A stretch of DNA of 55,620 bases from an uncultured Pelagibacteraceae bacterium. GTDB lineage: Bacteria > Pseudomonadota > Alphaproteobacteria > Pelagibacterales > Pelagibacteraceae. Position numbers and translations under genes: made by a program. Location of the stretch: the NCBI GenBank assembly GCA_902599495.1, contig CACKFY010000006.1, positions 1 through 55,620 on the forward strand, read 5' to 3'. Within the stretch, counting starts at the first letter, position 1; each line of letters opens with the position of its first letter. Positions 18,588 through 27,469 of this stretch are shown here, one piece after another. The notes below the pieces were generated by a model. It saw only the letters and a list, made by a program, of their open reading frames with translations, was not told where the DNA came from and did not search any database.

Positions 18588-19628
18588 TTATCGCATCATT
18601 GATGACGCAAAATTCCATTTGCAGTCAAAACTTGGCACGTAAGCACCTGAGAGTTTTACGTTACCAAAATTTTTTTCTAAAACATTACACCATTTTTCTA
18701 TCTGTTTCGGTTTTTTGTCTTGGCTACCGACTTGAGCTGTAATTACGCCACCTTTTTTTAAAATTCTTTTTAAGTTTTTCATATTTTTTTTTGCTAAATC
18801 AATGCAATATTGATCATCATTTAAATCTACAAAAATTTTGTCATATTTTGAGTCTTCTATATCTTTTATACTTTTAAATGCGTCGCCCCAAAATGTTTTA
18901 ATTTTATTACTTTTTTTAACCTTAGAACAAACTTTAGGAAGATGTTTAAAACAAACATCCACAATTTCTGGATCGAGTTCAAACCAGTCAATATAATTAG
19001 AATTATTTTCTAAACAAGCTCTTGCTACTCCCCCGTCTCCACCTCCTATTATAGCAACATTATTATTTTTTTTACTTAGATCATAACTTGATTTAAAAAA
19101 ATTAGAGCTATAAATTTTTTCATCCTTTTCTGATACTTGAATTTCATGGTCAATGAATAAGGCGTTACCGAATTCCTCTAAATCCATTATCTCAACAAAT
19201 TGACCTGCTTTTGATGTAAATTTTTCTAAGACATTTTTGACTACATAATATTTTTTTTGACCTGGAGTACTATAAATATCATCATAAAGCCCAATACTAC
19301 TTCTATCAAAAGCATTTGTAACAACTCTTTCATGTTGAATTTCTTTTCTTAAAATCTTTAAAGCTACTTTTGGATGGACCTTTCCGCAGGTAAAAAAATC
19401 AAAACTTATTACACCCTTTTCTGGAAAAGTGTGAAAACTAAAATGACTTTCAGCTAATAATGCTACAAGTGTAAAACCCTGAGGTTGAAAACGATGTGAT
19501 GCAACATTTAAAATTTCAACTTTCGCTGCTTTAGCAATTGTATATATGATTTTTTCGTAAAATTCAGGTGTATAGTCTTTTTTTACACCTAAAAAATCAA
19601 TTGTAATGTGTTCACCAACTTTTACCAT
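18588..19628 (-). CDS. AdoMet decarboxylase-spermidine synthase fusion (SpeD-SpeE)
   Basis: A 346-residue fusion. Residues 1 to about 125 are a class 1b S-adenosylmethionine decarboxylase: LLAESHFSFHT holds the cleavage Ser (about 61) that becomes pyruvoyl, the following His, and FFTCG holds the proton-donor Cys (about 81). Residues from about 130 are an aminopropyltransferase: IDHEIQVSEKDE near 159, the SAM-binding IGGGDGGVARA near 194, ELDPEIVD near 217 and the C-terminal YVPSFDCKWNF. The protein should make decarboxylated AdoMet and use it for spermidine or a related polyamine, releasing methylthioadenosine. The DxxD region reads VDLNDD, unlike common spermidine synthases, so the acceptor is uncertain. 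It closes the mtnP-mtnA-aldolase operon. Confidence 0.9.
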   Translation of the reverse strand: MVKVGEHITIDFLGVKKDYTPEFYEKIIYTIAKAAKVEILNVASHRFQPQGFTLVALLAESHFSFHTFPEKGVISFDFFTCGKVHPKVALKILRKEIQHERVVTNAFDRSSIGLYDDIYSTPGQKKYYVVKNVLEKFTSKAGQFVEIMDLEEFGNALFIDHEIQVSEKDEKIYSSNFFKSSYDLSKKNNNVAIIGGGDGGVARACLENNSNYIDWFELDPEIVDVCFKHLPKVCSKVKKSNKIKTFWGDAFKSIKDIEDSKYDKIFVDLNDDQYCIDLAKKNMKNLKRILKKGGVITAQVGSQDKKPKQIEKWCNVLEKNFGNVKLSGAYVPSFDCKWNFASSMMR

Positions 19629-19634
19629 TAAAAA

Positions 19635-20279
19635 TTAACCTTTTTTATAATTTTTAAATTTACCTAAAACTATTTTCATTTCTTTTTTTGAAAGAATCTT
19701 AGGTATTCCGATTCTTATGGCATTAATGTATTGATGGCAAATATTTTCTATCTCTTGCGCAAGCTCAAAAGTCTTTTCAAGATTATCACCAAATGCAACC
19801 TGTCCATGATTAGCAATTAAACATGCTGACCTATTTTTTAAAGCTTTGATAATATTTTTAGAAAGATTTTTGGTACCAAAAGTTGCATATTTAGCACATT
19901 TAATGTCTTCCCCGCCTGCAACTGCAACCATATAGTGAAATGCCGGAATATTTTTTTGATGTGTTGAAATTGCTGACGCACAAGTAGAATGAGCATGAAC
20001 AATTGCTTTGGCTTCTTTTTTATTCACATAAATATCCAAATGAAATCTCCATTCTGATGAAGGTTTTGTCCTTTTTTTATCGTAGACTCCTTTTAAAGAA
20101 ACAAAGACTATATCTTTTGGTTTTAGTGTTGAATACTTCCTTCCTGAAGGAGTAATATAAAAACCTTCAACACCGTTTTCTTTAACTCTTACTGATATAT
20201 TTCCAGACCTTAAAGCTGATAGGTTAGTTAAATTTAATTTTTTTGAATATTTGATTACTTCTGTTTTAAGCTTATTCAC
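19635..20279 (-). CDS. Class II aldolase (FucA/Ald2-like), probable methylthioribulose-1-phosphate aldolase
   Basis: A 214-residue zinc-dependent class II aldolase/adducin-domain protein. Visible features are LRSGNISVR near residue 23, YITPSGRKY near 42, the catalytic Glu in PSSEWRFH near 74, the zinc ligands in VHAHS near 94 and ANHGQ near 155. It resembles fuculose-phosphate aldolase more than the MtnB dehydratase. Placed between mtnA and speDE, with a 4-bp overlap to mtnA, it probably cleaves 5-methylthioribulose-1-phosphate to dihydroxyacetone phosphate and methylthioacetaldehyde, as Ald2 does in the DHAP shunt. An MtnB role cannot be ruled out from sequence alone. Confidence 0.75.
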   Translation of the reverse strand: MNKLKTEVIKYSKKLNLTNLSALRSGNISVRVKENGVEGFYITPSGRKYSTLKPKDIVFVSLKGVYDKKRTKPSSEWRFHLDIYVNKKEAKAIVHAHSTCASAISTHQKNIPAFHYMVAVAGGEDIKCAKYATFGTKNLSKNIIKALKNRSACLIANHGQVAFGDNLEKTFELAQEIENICHQYINAIRIGIPKILSKKEMKIVLGKFKNYKKG

Positions 20280-21346
20280 TTAAATAATCCCTTTAGTCCC
20301 TGTTCTGAAGCTTCACAAACGCCTTTTTCTGTAATTAATCCTGTAACTAATTTAGCAGGTGTTACATCAAAGGCTAGGTTTAGTGACTTACTTTTCTGTG
20401 GGTATATTCTTATTCTTTTAATCTTATTATTTTCATCAACTCCTTCTATATGAGATAATTCTTCAGAATTTCTCTCTTCGATGGGTATTTTTTTGTGATC
20501 TTTAATATTCCAGTCAATAGTTGAACTTGGCAATGCAACATAAAAAGGAATGTTATTATCTTTAGCAGATAATGCTTTTAAATAAGTGCCTATCTTATTA
20601 CATACATCTCCATTTGATAAAGTTCTATCAGTTCCTACTATACACATATCGATCTTTCCTCTTTGCATTAAAATTCCACCAGTATTATCTGTAATAATAG
20701 TGTTAGGAATTTTTTCCTCGTTTAGTTCGTAAGAAGTTAAATTGGCTCCTTGATTTCTTGGTCTAGTCTCATCAACCCAAACATGAACCTTTATGCCTTT
20801 TTGGTGAGCATGATAAATTGGAGAGGTTGCTGTACCCCAGTCTATTGTAGCTAACCATCCTGCATTACAATGGGTTAAAATGTTAACTACGTCTTTTTTT
20901 TTTTTAGATATTTCCTCAATAATTTTTAGCCCATTAATTCCTATATTTTTACAAAATTCTACATCCTCTTCTGTAATTGTTTGTGCTTCATTTAATGCTA
21001 TTTTAAAAATATCATTGTTATTAACTCCAGATAATTTTTTCATCATACGATCTACTGCCCATTTCAAATTTATTGCTGTAGGTCTTGAGTTAATTAAGTC
21101 TTCACTTGATTTTTTTAAGAAAGATAAATCATTTTTTTCAATTATAGACAAAACCAATCCATAAGCTGCGGTAGCTCCAATAAGAGGTGCGCCTCGTACC
21201 TCCATGGTTTTTATAGCATTAATTGCATCTTTTATGTTTTTTAAGCTTTTAATTATAAATTTATGCGGAAGTTTAGTTTGGTCAATTATTTTTACCTCAT
21301 TTTTTTCAAACCAAATTGTTCGGTAATTCTTACCCTCAATTCTCAT
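20276..21346 (-). CDS. mtnA: S-methyl-5-thioribose-1-phosphate isomerase
   Basis: A 356-residue eIF2B-like isomerase that converts methylthioribose-1-phosphate to methylthioribulose-1-phosphate. Key motifs are EVRGAPLIGATAAYG near residue 48, the catalytic Cys in THCNAGWLAT near 159, DETRPRNQG near 192, and the catalytic Asp in VGTDRTLSNGDVCNKIGTY near 238. Length is normal for the family. It overlaps mtnP upstream and the aldolase gene downstream by 4 bp each, so the order mtnP-mtnA-aldolase-speDE is one transcript. A run of T on the plus strand at about 20893-20905 encodes a lysine string. Confidence 0.94.
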   Translation of the reverse strand: MRIEGKNYRTIWFEKNEVKIIDQTKLPHKFIIKSLKNIKDAINAIKTMEVRGAPLIGATAAYGLVLSIIEKNDLSFLKKSSEDLINSRPTAINLKWAVDRMMKKLSGVNNNDIFKIALNEAQTITEEDVEFCKNIGINGLKIIEEISKKKKDVVNILTHCNAGWLATIDWGTATSPIYHAHQKGIKVHVWVDETRPRNQGANLTSYELNEEKIPNTIITDNTGGILMQRGKIDMCIVGTDRTLSNGDVCNKIGTYLKALSAKDNNIPFYVALPSSTIDWNIKDHKKIPIEERNSEELSHIEGVDENNKIKRIRIYPQKSKSLNLAFDVTPAKLVTGLITEKGVCEASEQGLKGLFK

Positions 21347-22215
21347 TTTTTTAAAACTCTACCTGCAATAAACTTTAGTTTTTTAACTGTACTTTTAGTT
21401 TGATATTTTGGTGGTGTGATTATTGCTGTATCTAAACAATCGTTAGCAGGATCGCCTTTGATACTGAATGACTCAAAAGTTTTTATTATTTCAATAATCA
21501 TGTTTTGCGCATTGGAAGCATTTTGTTTAAGGGTTTTTATAACTGTAGGTACATCTACTACATCGTGATCCGGATGCCAGCAATCAAAATCTGTTACCAT
21601 TGCTACAGTGCAATATCTCATTTCTGCTTCTCTTGCTAACTTAGCTTCTGGCATATTTGTCATTCCAATTACATCTGCTTTCCATGACCTATATAATTTT
21701 GATTCCGCTAAACTTGAAAATTGTGGTCCCTCCATTACTAAATAAGTTCCTCCTACTTGGTGAGGTATTTGACATTTAACTAAAGCCGACTCGCAACATT
21801 TCATTAAAGAAGGGCTAGTAGGTTTGGCCATTGAAACATGTGCAACTATTTCTTTATCAAAAAAAGTTTTTATTCTAGCAAATGTTCGATCAATAAATTG
21901 ATCAACTACCACAAAAGATCCTGGGGTTAAATGCTCTTGAAGAGAACCCACAGCTGAGACTGAAACAATATCTGTGACGCCCATTTTTTTTAATGCTTCT
22001 ATATTAGCTCTAAAATTTATATTAGAGGGACTTATTCGGTGACCTCTCTTGTGCCTGGGTATAAAGTAAACTTCTTTTTTATTTAATGTGGCAGATAAAA
22101 TTCTATCTGAGGGCTCTCCCCAAAAAGTGTTTACTTTTTTCCACTTTATATTTTCTAAGCCCTCTATTTGATAAAGGCCACTTCCACCAATTATCCCAAG
22201 AATTCTTTTTTTCAT
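21343..22215 (-). CDS. mtnP: S-methyl-5'-thioadenosine phosphorylase
   Basis: A 290-residue purine nucleoside phosphorylase of the MTA/PNP type. It begins with the phosphate-binding GIIGGSGLYQIEG, followed by PRHKRGHRISPSNIN near residue 58, MEGPQFSS near 162 and the purine/ribose site IGMTNMPEAKLAREAEM near 189 with VTDFDCWH near 210. It splits methylthioadenosine into adenine and methylthioribose-1-phosphate. It is the first gene of the minus-strand operon with mtnA, the aldolase and the SpeD-SpeE fusion, and lies 43 bp from the divergent apt, which can take the released adenine. Confidence 0.94.
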   Translation of the reverse strand: MKKRILGIIGGSGLYQIEGLENIKWKKVNTFWGEPSDRILSATLNKKEVYFIPRHKRGHRISPSNINFRANIEALKKMGVTDIVSVSAVGSLQEHLTPGSFVVVDQFIDRTFARIKTFFDKEIVAHVSMAKPTSPSLMKCCESALVKCQIPHQVGGTYLVMEGPQFSSLAESKLYRSWKADVIGMTNMPEAKLAREAEMRYCTVAMVTDFDCWHPDHDVVDVPTVIKTLKQNASNAQNMIIEIIKTFESFSIKGDPANDCLDTAIITPPKYQTKSTVKKLKFIAGRVLKK

Positions 22216-22258
22216 TATTTAAAATTTAGCCTTTTTTTGTTAGATATTGAAGTTAAAT

Positions 22259-22786
22259 ATGGAATTAAAAAAATATATACGATCTATACCAGATTACCCC
22301 AAGAAAGGAATATTATTTAGAGATATTACAACTCTGATAAAAGAGCCTAAAGCTTTCAACTACTCTATAGATAAAATAATTGATATTTCAAAAAAAATTG
22401 AATTCGACAAAATATCTGCAATTGAGTCAAGAGGTTTTGTTTTTGCATCAGCTGTTTCTTATATTTTAAAAAAACCTTTAATTCTTCTTAGAAAAAAAAA
22501 TAAACTTCCTGCTGAGAGACACTCGGTGGATTTTAAGTTAGAATACGGTGAAGCAACAATTGAAGTGCATAAAGACTCTATAAATAAAAATGAAAAAATT
22601 CTTGTTATAGATGATTTAATTGCAACTGGAGGAACTGCTGAAGCTGCTGCAAAGCTTATTGAGCTTTCAGGAGGATGTATTGCTGGTTTTATTTTTATTA
22701 TAAATTTGTTTGATTTGCCTGGGAACGAGCTTCTTAAAAAAAAATCTTATTTCACTGAGAGTTTAATTGAATTTCCTGGACATTAA
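22259..22786 (+). CDS. apt: Adenine phosphoribosyltransferase
   Basis: About 175 residues, converting adenine plus PRPP to AMP. It has the Apt N-terminal IPDYPKKGILFRDIT, the IESRGFVFASAV segment near residue 60, LPAERHSV near 84 and the PRPP-binding VIDDLIATGGTA near 118. I chose the ATG at 22259 (MELKKYIRS); a longer frame from a TTG at 22247 adds only four residues. The gene diverges from mtnP, so adenine released by MtnP would be salvaged by its neighbour. It ends in a 4-bp tail overlap with the epimerase gene. Confidence 0.93.
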   Translation: MELKKYIRSIPDYPKKGILFRDITTLIKEPKAFNYSIDKIIDISKKIEFDKISAIESRGFVFASAVSYILKKPLILLRKKNKLPAERHSVDFKLEYGEATIEVHKDSINKNEKILVIDDLIATGGTAEAAAKLIELSGGCIAGFIFIINLFDLPGNELLKKKSYFTESLIEFPGH

Positions 22787-23799
22787 ATTTCTTTTTTTGT
22801 CCAAGTCTCAGGTGTTAAATTGTTATCGATCTCAATATTAATGTGATACTCGAAAGGCTTCACACCCCTTTTTTTTATATAAGCATATGTTTTTTTTATA
22901 CCTTCTTTTAAAGAAACTTTAGTTTCATAATTTAATAATTTTCTTGCTTTGTCAGCTGAACAAATTGCGTGTTTAACCTCCTGAGGGCGATCTTTTTTAT
23001 AAATTGGAGGCAAATTTATACCTGTGATATTAGAACATAGCTCAGCAACTTTATTTATTGTTACGAATTCCTCATCTGGTCCAATGTTTATAATTTGTTT
23101 ATTGAGATTTATTTGGTCTAACATAGGAATCAAGCAACTTAAACAATCATCAATATAAGAAAAACATCTTGTTTGTTTTCCATCTCCATAGATTATTGGT
23201 GCTTTACCTTGCAACATTCTATTTATCATAATTGATACTACATTTCTGAAAGGATCATCGTATTTTTGTTTCGGACCAATTATATTGTGTGGAACAGCAA
23301 TCACCCACTCTATTTTGTTTAATTCGCACAAATTTATTAATACTTGCTCAGCAGCAACTTTTGAAATTGCATATGGATCAACAGGCTTTGGCTTCATAGT
23401 TTCTGTGAAAGGGTATTCTTGTGATCCATACCTTGCCATTGAGGAGCAGAAAATTATTCTTTTAACTTTTTCATTTACAGCTGCTGAAAAAATTGAAACT
23501 GAGGCTAAATAATTATTTTTAGTAATTTCATAAGGAGAAAAAACTGATAAGCCTTCATGGGCAGTAGCAGCACAATGGTATACAATTTGAACACCTTTCA
23601 TAATTCTTTTAATTTTTTCAAAATCACAACAGTCTATATTATGAAATTCTATTTTCTTTGGTATATTATCTTCATAGCCGCCGATCATATTATCTATTCC
23701 TATTACATCATGACCTAAATTTGATAATTTTTCAGCAAGATGTGAACCAAGAAAACCGGCAACTCCGGTAACAAGTATTTTATATTGATTATTTTTCAC
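22783..23799 (-). CDS. NAD-dependent sugar epimerase/dehydratase (GalE/WbpP-like)
   Basis: A 338-residue extended short-chain dehydrogenase. The NAD motif is TGVAGFLGSH near residue 11, the acidic residue ending beta-2 is in GIDNMIGG near 36, a Ser motif FCSSMARYG lies near 119 and the catalytic YAISK near 144. The substrate half has PHNIIGPKQKYDDPFRN near 171 and YIDDCLSCLIP. This layout is common for UDP-hexose 4-epimerases and related enzymes that prepare nucleotide sugars. The exact sugar is unknown. It starts the minus-strand edge of the surface polysaccharide region. Confidence 0.83.
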   Translation of the reverse strand: MKNNQYKILVTGVAGFLGSHLAEKLSNLGHDVIGIDNMIGGYEDNIPKKIEFHNIDCCDFEKIKRIMKGVQIVYHCAATAHEGLSVFSPYEITKNNYLASVSIFSAAVNEKVKRIIFCSSMARYGSQEYPFTETMKPKPVDPYAISKVAAEQVLINLCELNKIEWVIAVPHNIIGPKQKYDDPFRNVVSIMINRMLQGKAPIIYGDGKQTRCFSYIDDCLSCLIPMLDQINLNKQIINIGPDEEFVTINKVAELCSNITGINLPPIYKKDRPQEVKHAICSADKARKLLNYETKVSLKEGIKKTYAYIKKRGVKPFEYHINIEIDNNLTPETWTKKEI

Positions 23800-23837
23800 T
23801 TAAAAATGTTTATATTTTAAATAAGTATAAATCAACT

Positions 23838-24680
23838 TTAATATATTTTAGGTCTGTACCAAGATTTTTTCAACAAAATAGAATTTAAAATTCCTTTAAA
23901 TCTGCAGTAATAAATATCTTTTTTTTCTTTATTGCGAGAAAATTTGTAAAATATTGTTTTCAAAATAGAAGATATAAATTTAGGAAAAATTTTTATTATT
24001 GCAAATAAATATCCATAATGCTTCTTGTGAAAATAAAATGAAGACCACATCCAATGCCAATTTCTAGATTTTTCCATTTCATAGTTAATTGACTCTTCAT
24101 GAGATTTCCCACCATCGTGATTAATTTTGATGCTTGTGTCTAAAAAAATTTTTTTATTTTTTTTTATGAGTCTTCTACACAAATCAATTTCCTCAAAATA
24201 TATGAAAAAATTTTCATCAAAAAACCCTACTTCTTTAAATTGTTCTAAATTTAAAAACATTGCAAAACCTTTAACATTTTTAACTTGAGATATTCCTTTT
24301 GCAATTTTCTCGTGTGAGTTTTTTACATTTTCCTGAATATATGGAGAAATTATTGCAAAATCTTTTATTTTTTTTGCTGTTGAAAAAAAATTATCGATCG
24401 CCCCATGTTGAACTACTGCATCAGGATTTATTATTAAAGCATATCTTGTTTTCACTATTGATAAACCTAAATTGTTGCCTTTTGCATAGCCCAGGTTTTC
24501 ATTTGATAAAATACACTTCAAATTTGAATACTCTTTCTCTAATTGAAACTTTAGATCTTTATCATTTGAATTTTCGATAACAATTACATTAATATCTCTA
24601 CCTAAAGATTTAACGCAATTTATTATCTTTTTTTCACTCCTGAATGATGTAATAACTGCTGTAATATCTTTATTATTCAT
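23838..24680 (-). CDS. Glycosyltransferase family 2 (rhamnosyltransferase-like)
   Basis: A 280-residue GT-A glycosyltransferase. VITSFRSEKKI and VIVIENSND mark the nucleotide-binding N-terminus, NLGYAKGNNLG near residue 63 and ALIINPDAVV near 83 include the metal-binding acidic region, and FFIYFEEIDLCRRL near 158 is the acceptor/catalytic motif common in rhamnosyltransferase-type GT2 enzymes. A hydrophobic stretch near 225-245 may touch the membrane. It is related to the GT2 protein at 27470-28339: both have DEN-F-x-YFE-x-IDLCR and end in a K-S-W/Y-x-RP motif, so they are likely paralogues. Close to rmlA/rmlB. Confidence 0.83.
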   Translation of the reverse strand: MNNKDITAVITSFRSEKKIINCVKSLGRDINVIVIENSNDKDLKFQLEKEYSNLKCILSNENLGYAKGNNLGLSIVKTRYALIINPDAVVQHGAIDNFFSTAKKIKDFAIISPYIQENVKNSHEKIAKGISQVKNVKGFAMFLNLEQFKEVGFFDENFFIYFEEIDLCRRLIKKNKKIFLDTSIKINHDGGKSHEESINYEMEKSRNWHWMWSSFYFHKKHYGYLFAIIKIFPKFISSILKTIFYKFSRNKEKKDIYYCRFKGILNSILLKKSWYRPKIY

Positions 24681-24756
24681 TTAGTATGTAAATAATTGAT
24701 TTTATAAAATAATTCTTTATTTTAACACAATTACACTAAATATTCTTGTTTCAAAT

Positions 24757-25779
24757 ATGAAAAAAATAATAGTTACGGGTGGATCTGGGTTTATAGGTAG
24801 TAATTTAGTAAATTACTTATTGAAAAAAAATTATTTTATCATCAATGTAGATAAATTAACATATTCATCAAATAATTATAATAGATATTTACTTTCAAAA
24901 AAAAATTATAAATTTTACAAATTAGACATAAATAACAAAAAAAAAATTAAGAATATTATCAAAAAATATAAACCTGAATGTATATTCAATCTTGCAGCTG
25001 AAACACATGTCGATAGATCAATAGATAAACCTTACCAGTTTATCCATTCAAATATTTTGGGAATTTTTAATCTTCTTGAAGCCATTAGAGAAAATAATAA
25101 AAAAAATAAAAAGATAAAATTAATTCACGTTTCTACTGACGAAGTTTATGGAGATGTTAAAGTAAAAAAATCTAATGAAAAATTTCCTTATAATCCGAGC
25201 TCGCCATATTCAGCTTCAAAAGCAAGTGGTGATCATTTAATAAAATCATATGTAAGAACATACAAACTACCAGCCATAATTTCCAATTGTTGTAACAATT
25301 ATGGCCCTTATCAGTTTCCTGAAAAACTAATTCCAAAGATAATTTCAAATATCTTATCAAATAAAGCTCTGCCAATATACTCTAAGGGACTTAATTCTAG
25401 AGAGTGGATATATGTTAATGATCACTGTGATGCTTTATTTCAAATTTTTAAAAAAGGTAAAGCGGGAGAAAGTTATAACGTTGGTTCTAATATAAATATA
25501 ACAAATATTAAATTAGTAAGAAAGATAATAAAAATTTTTAGAAAAAAAGGTTTTAATATTGGAAATAAAGTTAAAATAAAGTTTGTAAAGGATAGACCTG
25601 GTCACGACTTTAGATATTCTCTTGACAGTAAGAAAATTTATAGAAAATTAAAATGGAAATCAAAAACTCAACTAAATAGTGGGTTAAATTTAACCATAGA
25701 TTGGTATTTAAAAAATAAAAAATTTATAACTGCTATTTCAAAAAAACTGTATGTTAATAGAATTGGTTTAAAAATATGA
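24757..25779 (+). CDS. rfbB: dTDP-glucose 4,6-dehydratase
   Basis: A 340-residue extended SDR. The NAD-binding VTGGSGFIGSN is at residue 5, AAETHVDRSI near 80 is a strong RmlB signature, the catalytic STDEVYGDV is near 130 and the YSASKAS tyrosine/lysine pair near 155. NNYGPYQFPEKLIP and GLNSREWIYVNDHCDA also match RmlB. It makes dTDP-4-keto-6-deoxyglucose, the entry to dTDP-rhamnose and other deoxysugars. It overlaps rfbA downstream by 4 bp, and rfbC is found about 12 kb away at 37529. Confidence 0.94.
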   Translation: MKKIIVTGGSGFIGSNLVNYLLKKNYFIINVDKLTYSSNNYNRYLLSKKNYKFYKLDINNKKKIKNIIKKYKPECIFNLAAETHVDRSIDKPYQFIHSNILGIFNLLEAIRENNKKNKKIKLIHVSTDEVYGDVKVKKSNEKFPYNPSSPYSASKASGDHLIKSYVRTYKLPAIISNCCNNYGPYQFPEKLIPKIISNILSNKALPIYSKGLNSREWIYVNDHCDALFQIFKKGKAGESYNVGSNINITNIKLVRKIIKIFRKKGFNIGNKVKIKFVKDRPGHDFRYSLDSKKIYRKLKWKSKTQLNSGLNLTIDWYLKNKKFITAISKKLYVNRIGLKI

Positions 25780-26642
25780 TAAAAAAAGGAATTATTTTAG
25801 CAGGTGGTCTTGGGACAAGAATGAGTCCAATTACTAAATCAGTCAATAAACAATTATTACCAATTTACGATAAGCCACTAATTTTTTATCCACTCTCAAT
25901 TCTTATGCTTGCAGGCATTAGAGAAATCTTAATAATTGTTAATAAAGGTCAAACTAATCAATTTAAAAAAGTTTTAAAAAATGGAGAGAGTTTTGGCGTC
26001 AAAATTATTTACAAGGAGCAAAAGAGTCCAAATGGTTTACCTGAAGCTTTTATCATCGGAGAAAAATTTATTGATAATAATGGAGTTGCTTTAATATTAG
26101 GTGATAATTTTTTTTATGCTCAAAGTTTAACTAAAACTTTACAAGAGGCTACAAAATTGAACAAAGGTGCAAAAGTTTTTTTACATCCAGTTAAAAATCC
26201 AAAACTTTATGGAATAGCGACAATTAAAAATAAAAAAATCATTAGTTTAAAAGAAAAGCCTTTGTCCGCAAAATCGAACCTAGCAGTAACTGGTTTATAT
26301 TTTTTCGACAAAAATGTTGTTAAGCTAAGTAAAAGCCTCAAACCTTCAAAAAGAAAAGAGCTTGAAATTATAGATCTGTTAAATAAATACAGGAAAAAAA
26401 ATAATTTAAGTGCAGAGTTTTTAGGAAGGGGTGGTGCGTGGTTAGATGCAGGATCGATTGATGATTATTACGACACTACTTCTTTTGTTTCAGCGATTGA
26501 AAAAAGACAAGGTTTTAAAATAGCATGTCTTGAAGAAATAGCTTTAAATAAAAAGTGGATTAACAAAAAAGATCTAGGTGAAAGTATCAAGTTTTATGGT
26601 AATTGCGATTACTCTAGATATTTAAAGGAAATACTATTTTAA
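25776..26642 (+). CDS. rfbA: Glucose-1-phosphate thymidylyltransferase
   Basis: A 288-residue nucleotidyltransferase. The signature GIILAGGLGTRMSPIT begins at residue 4, KQLLPIYDKPLIFYPLS follows near 25, LGDNFFY near 107 holds a metal-binding Asp and SLKEKP near 155 a conserved sugar-site region; GGAWLDAG near 220 is the second metal/substrate loop. It makes dTDP-glucose from glucose-1-phosphate and dTTP, upstream of RfbB, with whose gene it overlaps by 4 bp. Ends in a 9-bp tail overlap with the DUF4422 gene. Confidence 0.94.
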   Translation: MIKKGIILAGGLGTRMSPITKSVNKQLLPIYDKPLIFYPLSILMLAGIREILIIVNKGQTNQFKKVLKNGESFGVKIIYKEQKSPNGLPEAFIIGEKFIDNNGVALILGDNFFYAQSLTKTLQEATKLNKGAKVFLHPVKNPKLYGIATIKNKKIISLKEKPLSAKSNLAVTGLYFFDKNVVKLSKSLKPSKRKELEIIDLLNKYRKKNNLSAEFLGRGGAWLDAGSIDDYYDTTSFVSAIEKRQGFKIACLEEIALNKKWINKKDLGESIKFYGNCDYSRYLKEILF

Positions 26643-27455
26643 ATGATTGTTTATATCATGAAACAAAATAGGTAATTCTTTATAATTTGAATTTTTTTTA
26701 AACCAGTAAGACATAAATCGCTCTGCTAAAAAACCATAAATTCTTGTGAGCCCATAACCTTTTAAGTCTTCAAAACCAAATAATCTTTCACAGTTCTCCA
26801 ACCAAGGAAAAATATCGTCGTAGTAGGATTTTAGTAATTTTTTAGATTTACATATAAACATGTTATGTGGATTAAAAGATACTTCATCATTTACAAATTT
26901 TCTAAAGTCTTCTTTATTTTGATCGTTTAAAAGATCAATAGCTTTATCTAAATTATTTCTCCCGTGCATTAAATCAAAGTGAAATTTTATATTTCTTGCT
27001 TTTTTATTAAATAAAATTTGGGGATTGGAAATTATCAATGGAAAACCTTTTTTTAAAAACTTCATTATTTTACGTTTATTCACAAAAAAAGGGTCTCCTA
27101 AAATTACTTCAAATTCATTAAATTCCGCAGGAATTTCTCTTAATGCTTTATCCTTTAAATTTTTTAAGTCAAGTTTTTCATTTGGTGTAAAATTCAGCGA
27201 CCAAAATTTTCTGTATTGGCAAAAACCAATCCATTTTTGTTCCAAATTTTCTAAATGATTTTTCCATAACCAATAGTGGAATGTATACTCACCATAATTT
27301 TTATTCTTTTCGGAGATATTCCTGTCTTTTTTATCTGATAAACAATTATTTGGAAATTTTTTATCTCCTAAACCAACTGGAGTATAACCAAGACTTTCAA
27401 TGTAATTAATGTGAGAAGGCTCAAGTGTTAAACAATACATTTTTAAATTACTCAT
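26634..27455 (-). CDS. DUF4422-like glycosyltransferase-type protein
   Basis: A 273-residue protein with the look of DUF4422 proteins, which occur in capsule and exopolysaccharide loci. NYGEYTFHYWLWKN near residue 50 and KWIGFCQYRKFW near 76 are the most characteristic pieces, and FNPHNMFICKSK near 185 and FGFEDLKGYGLTRIYGFLAERFMSYW near the C-terminus continue the family pattern. The biochemical activity is not established from sequence; a sugar transferase role is inferred from the neighbours. It lies 14 bp downstream of the GT2 gene on the same strand, so they are probably co-transcribed. Confidence 0.72.
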   Translation of the reverse strand: MSNLKMYCLTLEPSHINYIESLGYTPVGLGDKKFPNNCLSDKKDRNISEKNKNYGEYTFHYWLWKNHLENLEQKWIGFCQYRKFWSLNFTPNEKLDLKNLKDKALREIPAEFNEFEVILGDPFFVNKRKIMKFLKKGFPLIISNPQILFNKKARNIKFHFDLMHGRNNLDKAIDLLNDQNKEDFRKFVNDEVSFNPHNMFICKSKKLLKSYYDDIFPWLENCERLFGFEDLKGYGLTRIYGFLAERFMSYWFKKNSNYKELPILFHDINNHLK

Positions 27456-27469
27456 AATAATTCTATAAA

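Noticed and set aside
20893-20905. Long T run as a terminator or a frameshift site
   Set aside because: It lies inside mtnA where it encodes consecutive lysines, and the frame reads correctly on both sides.
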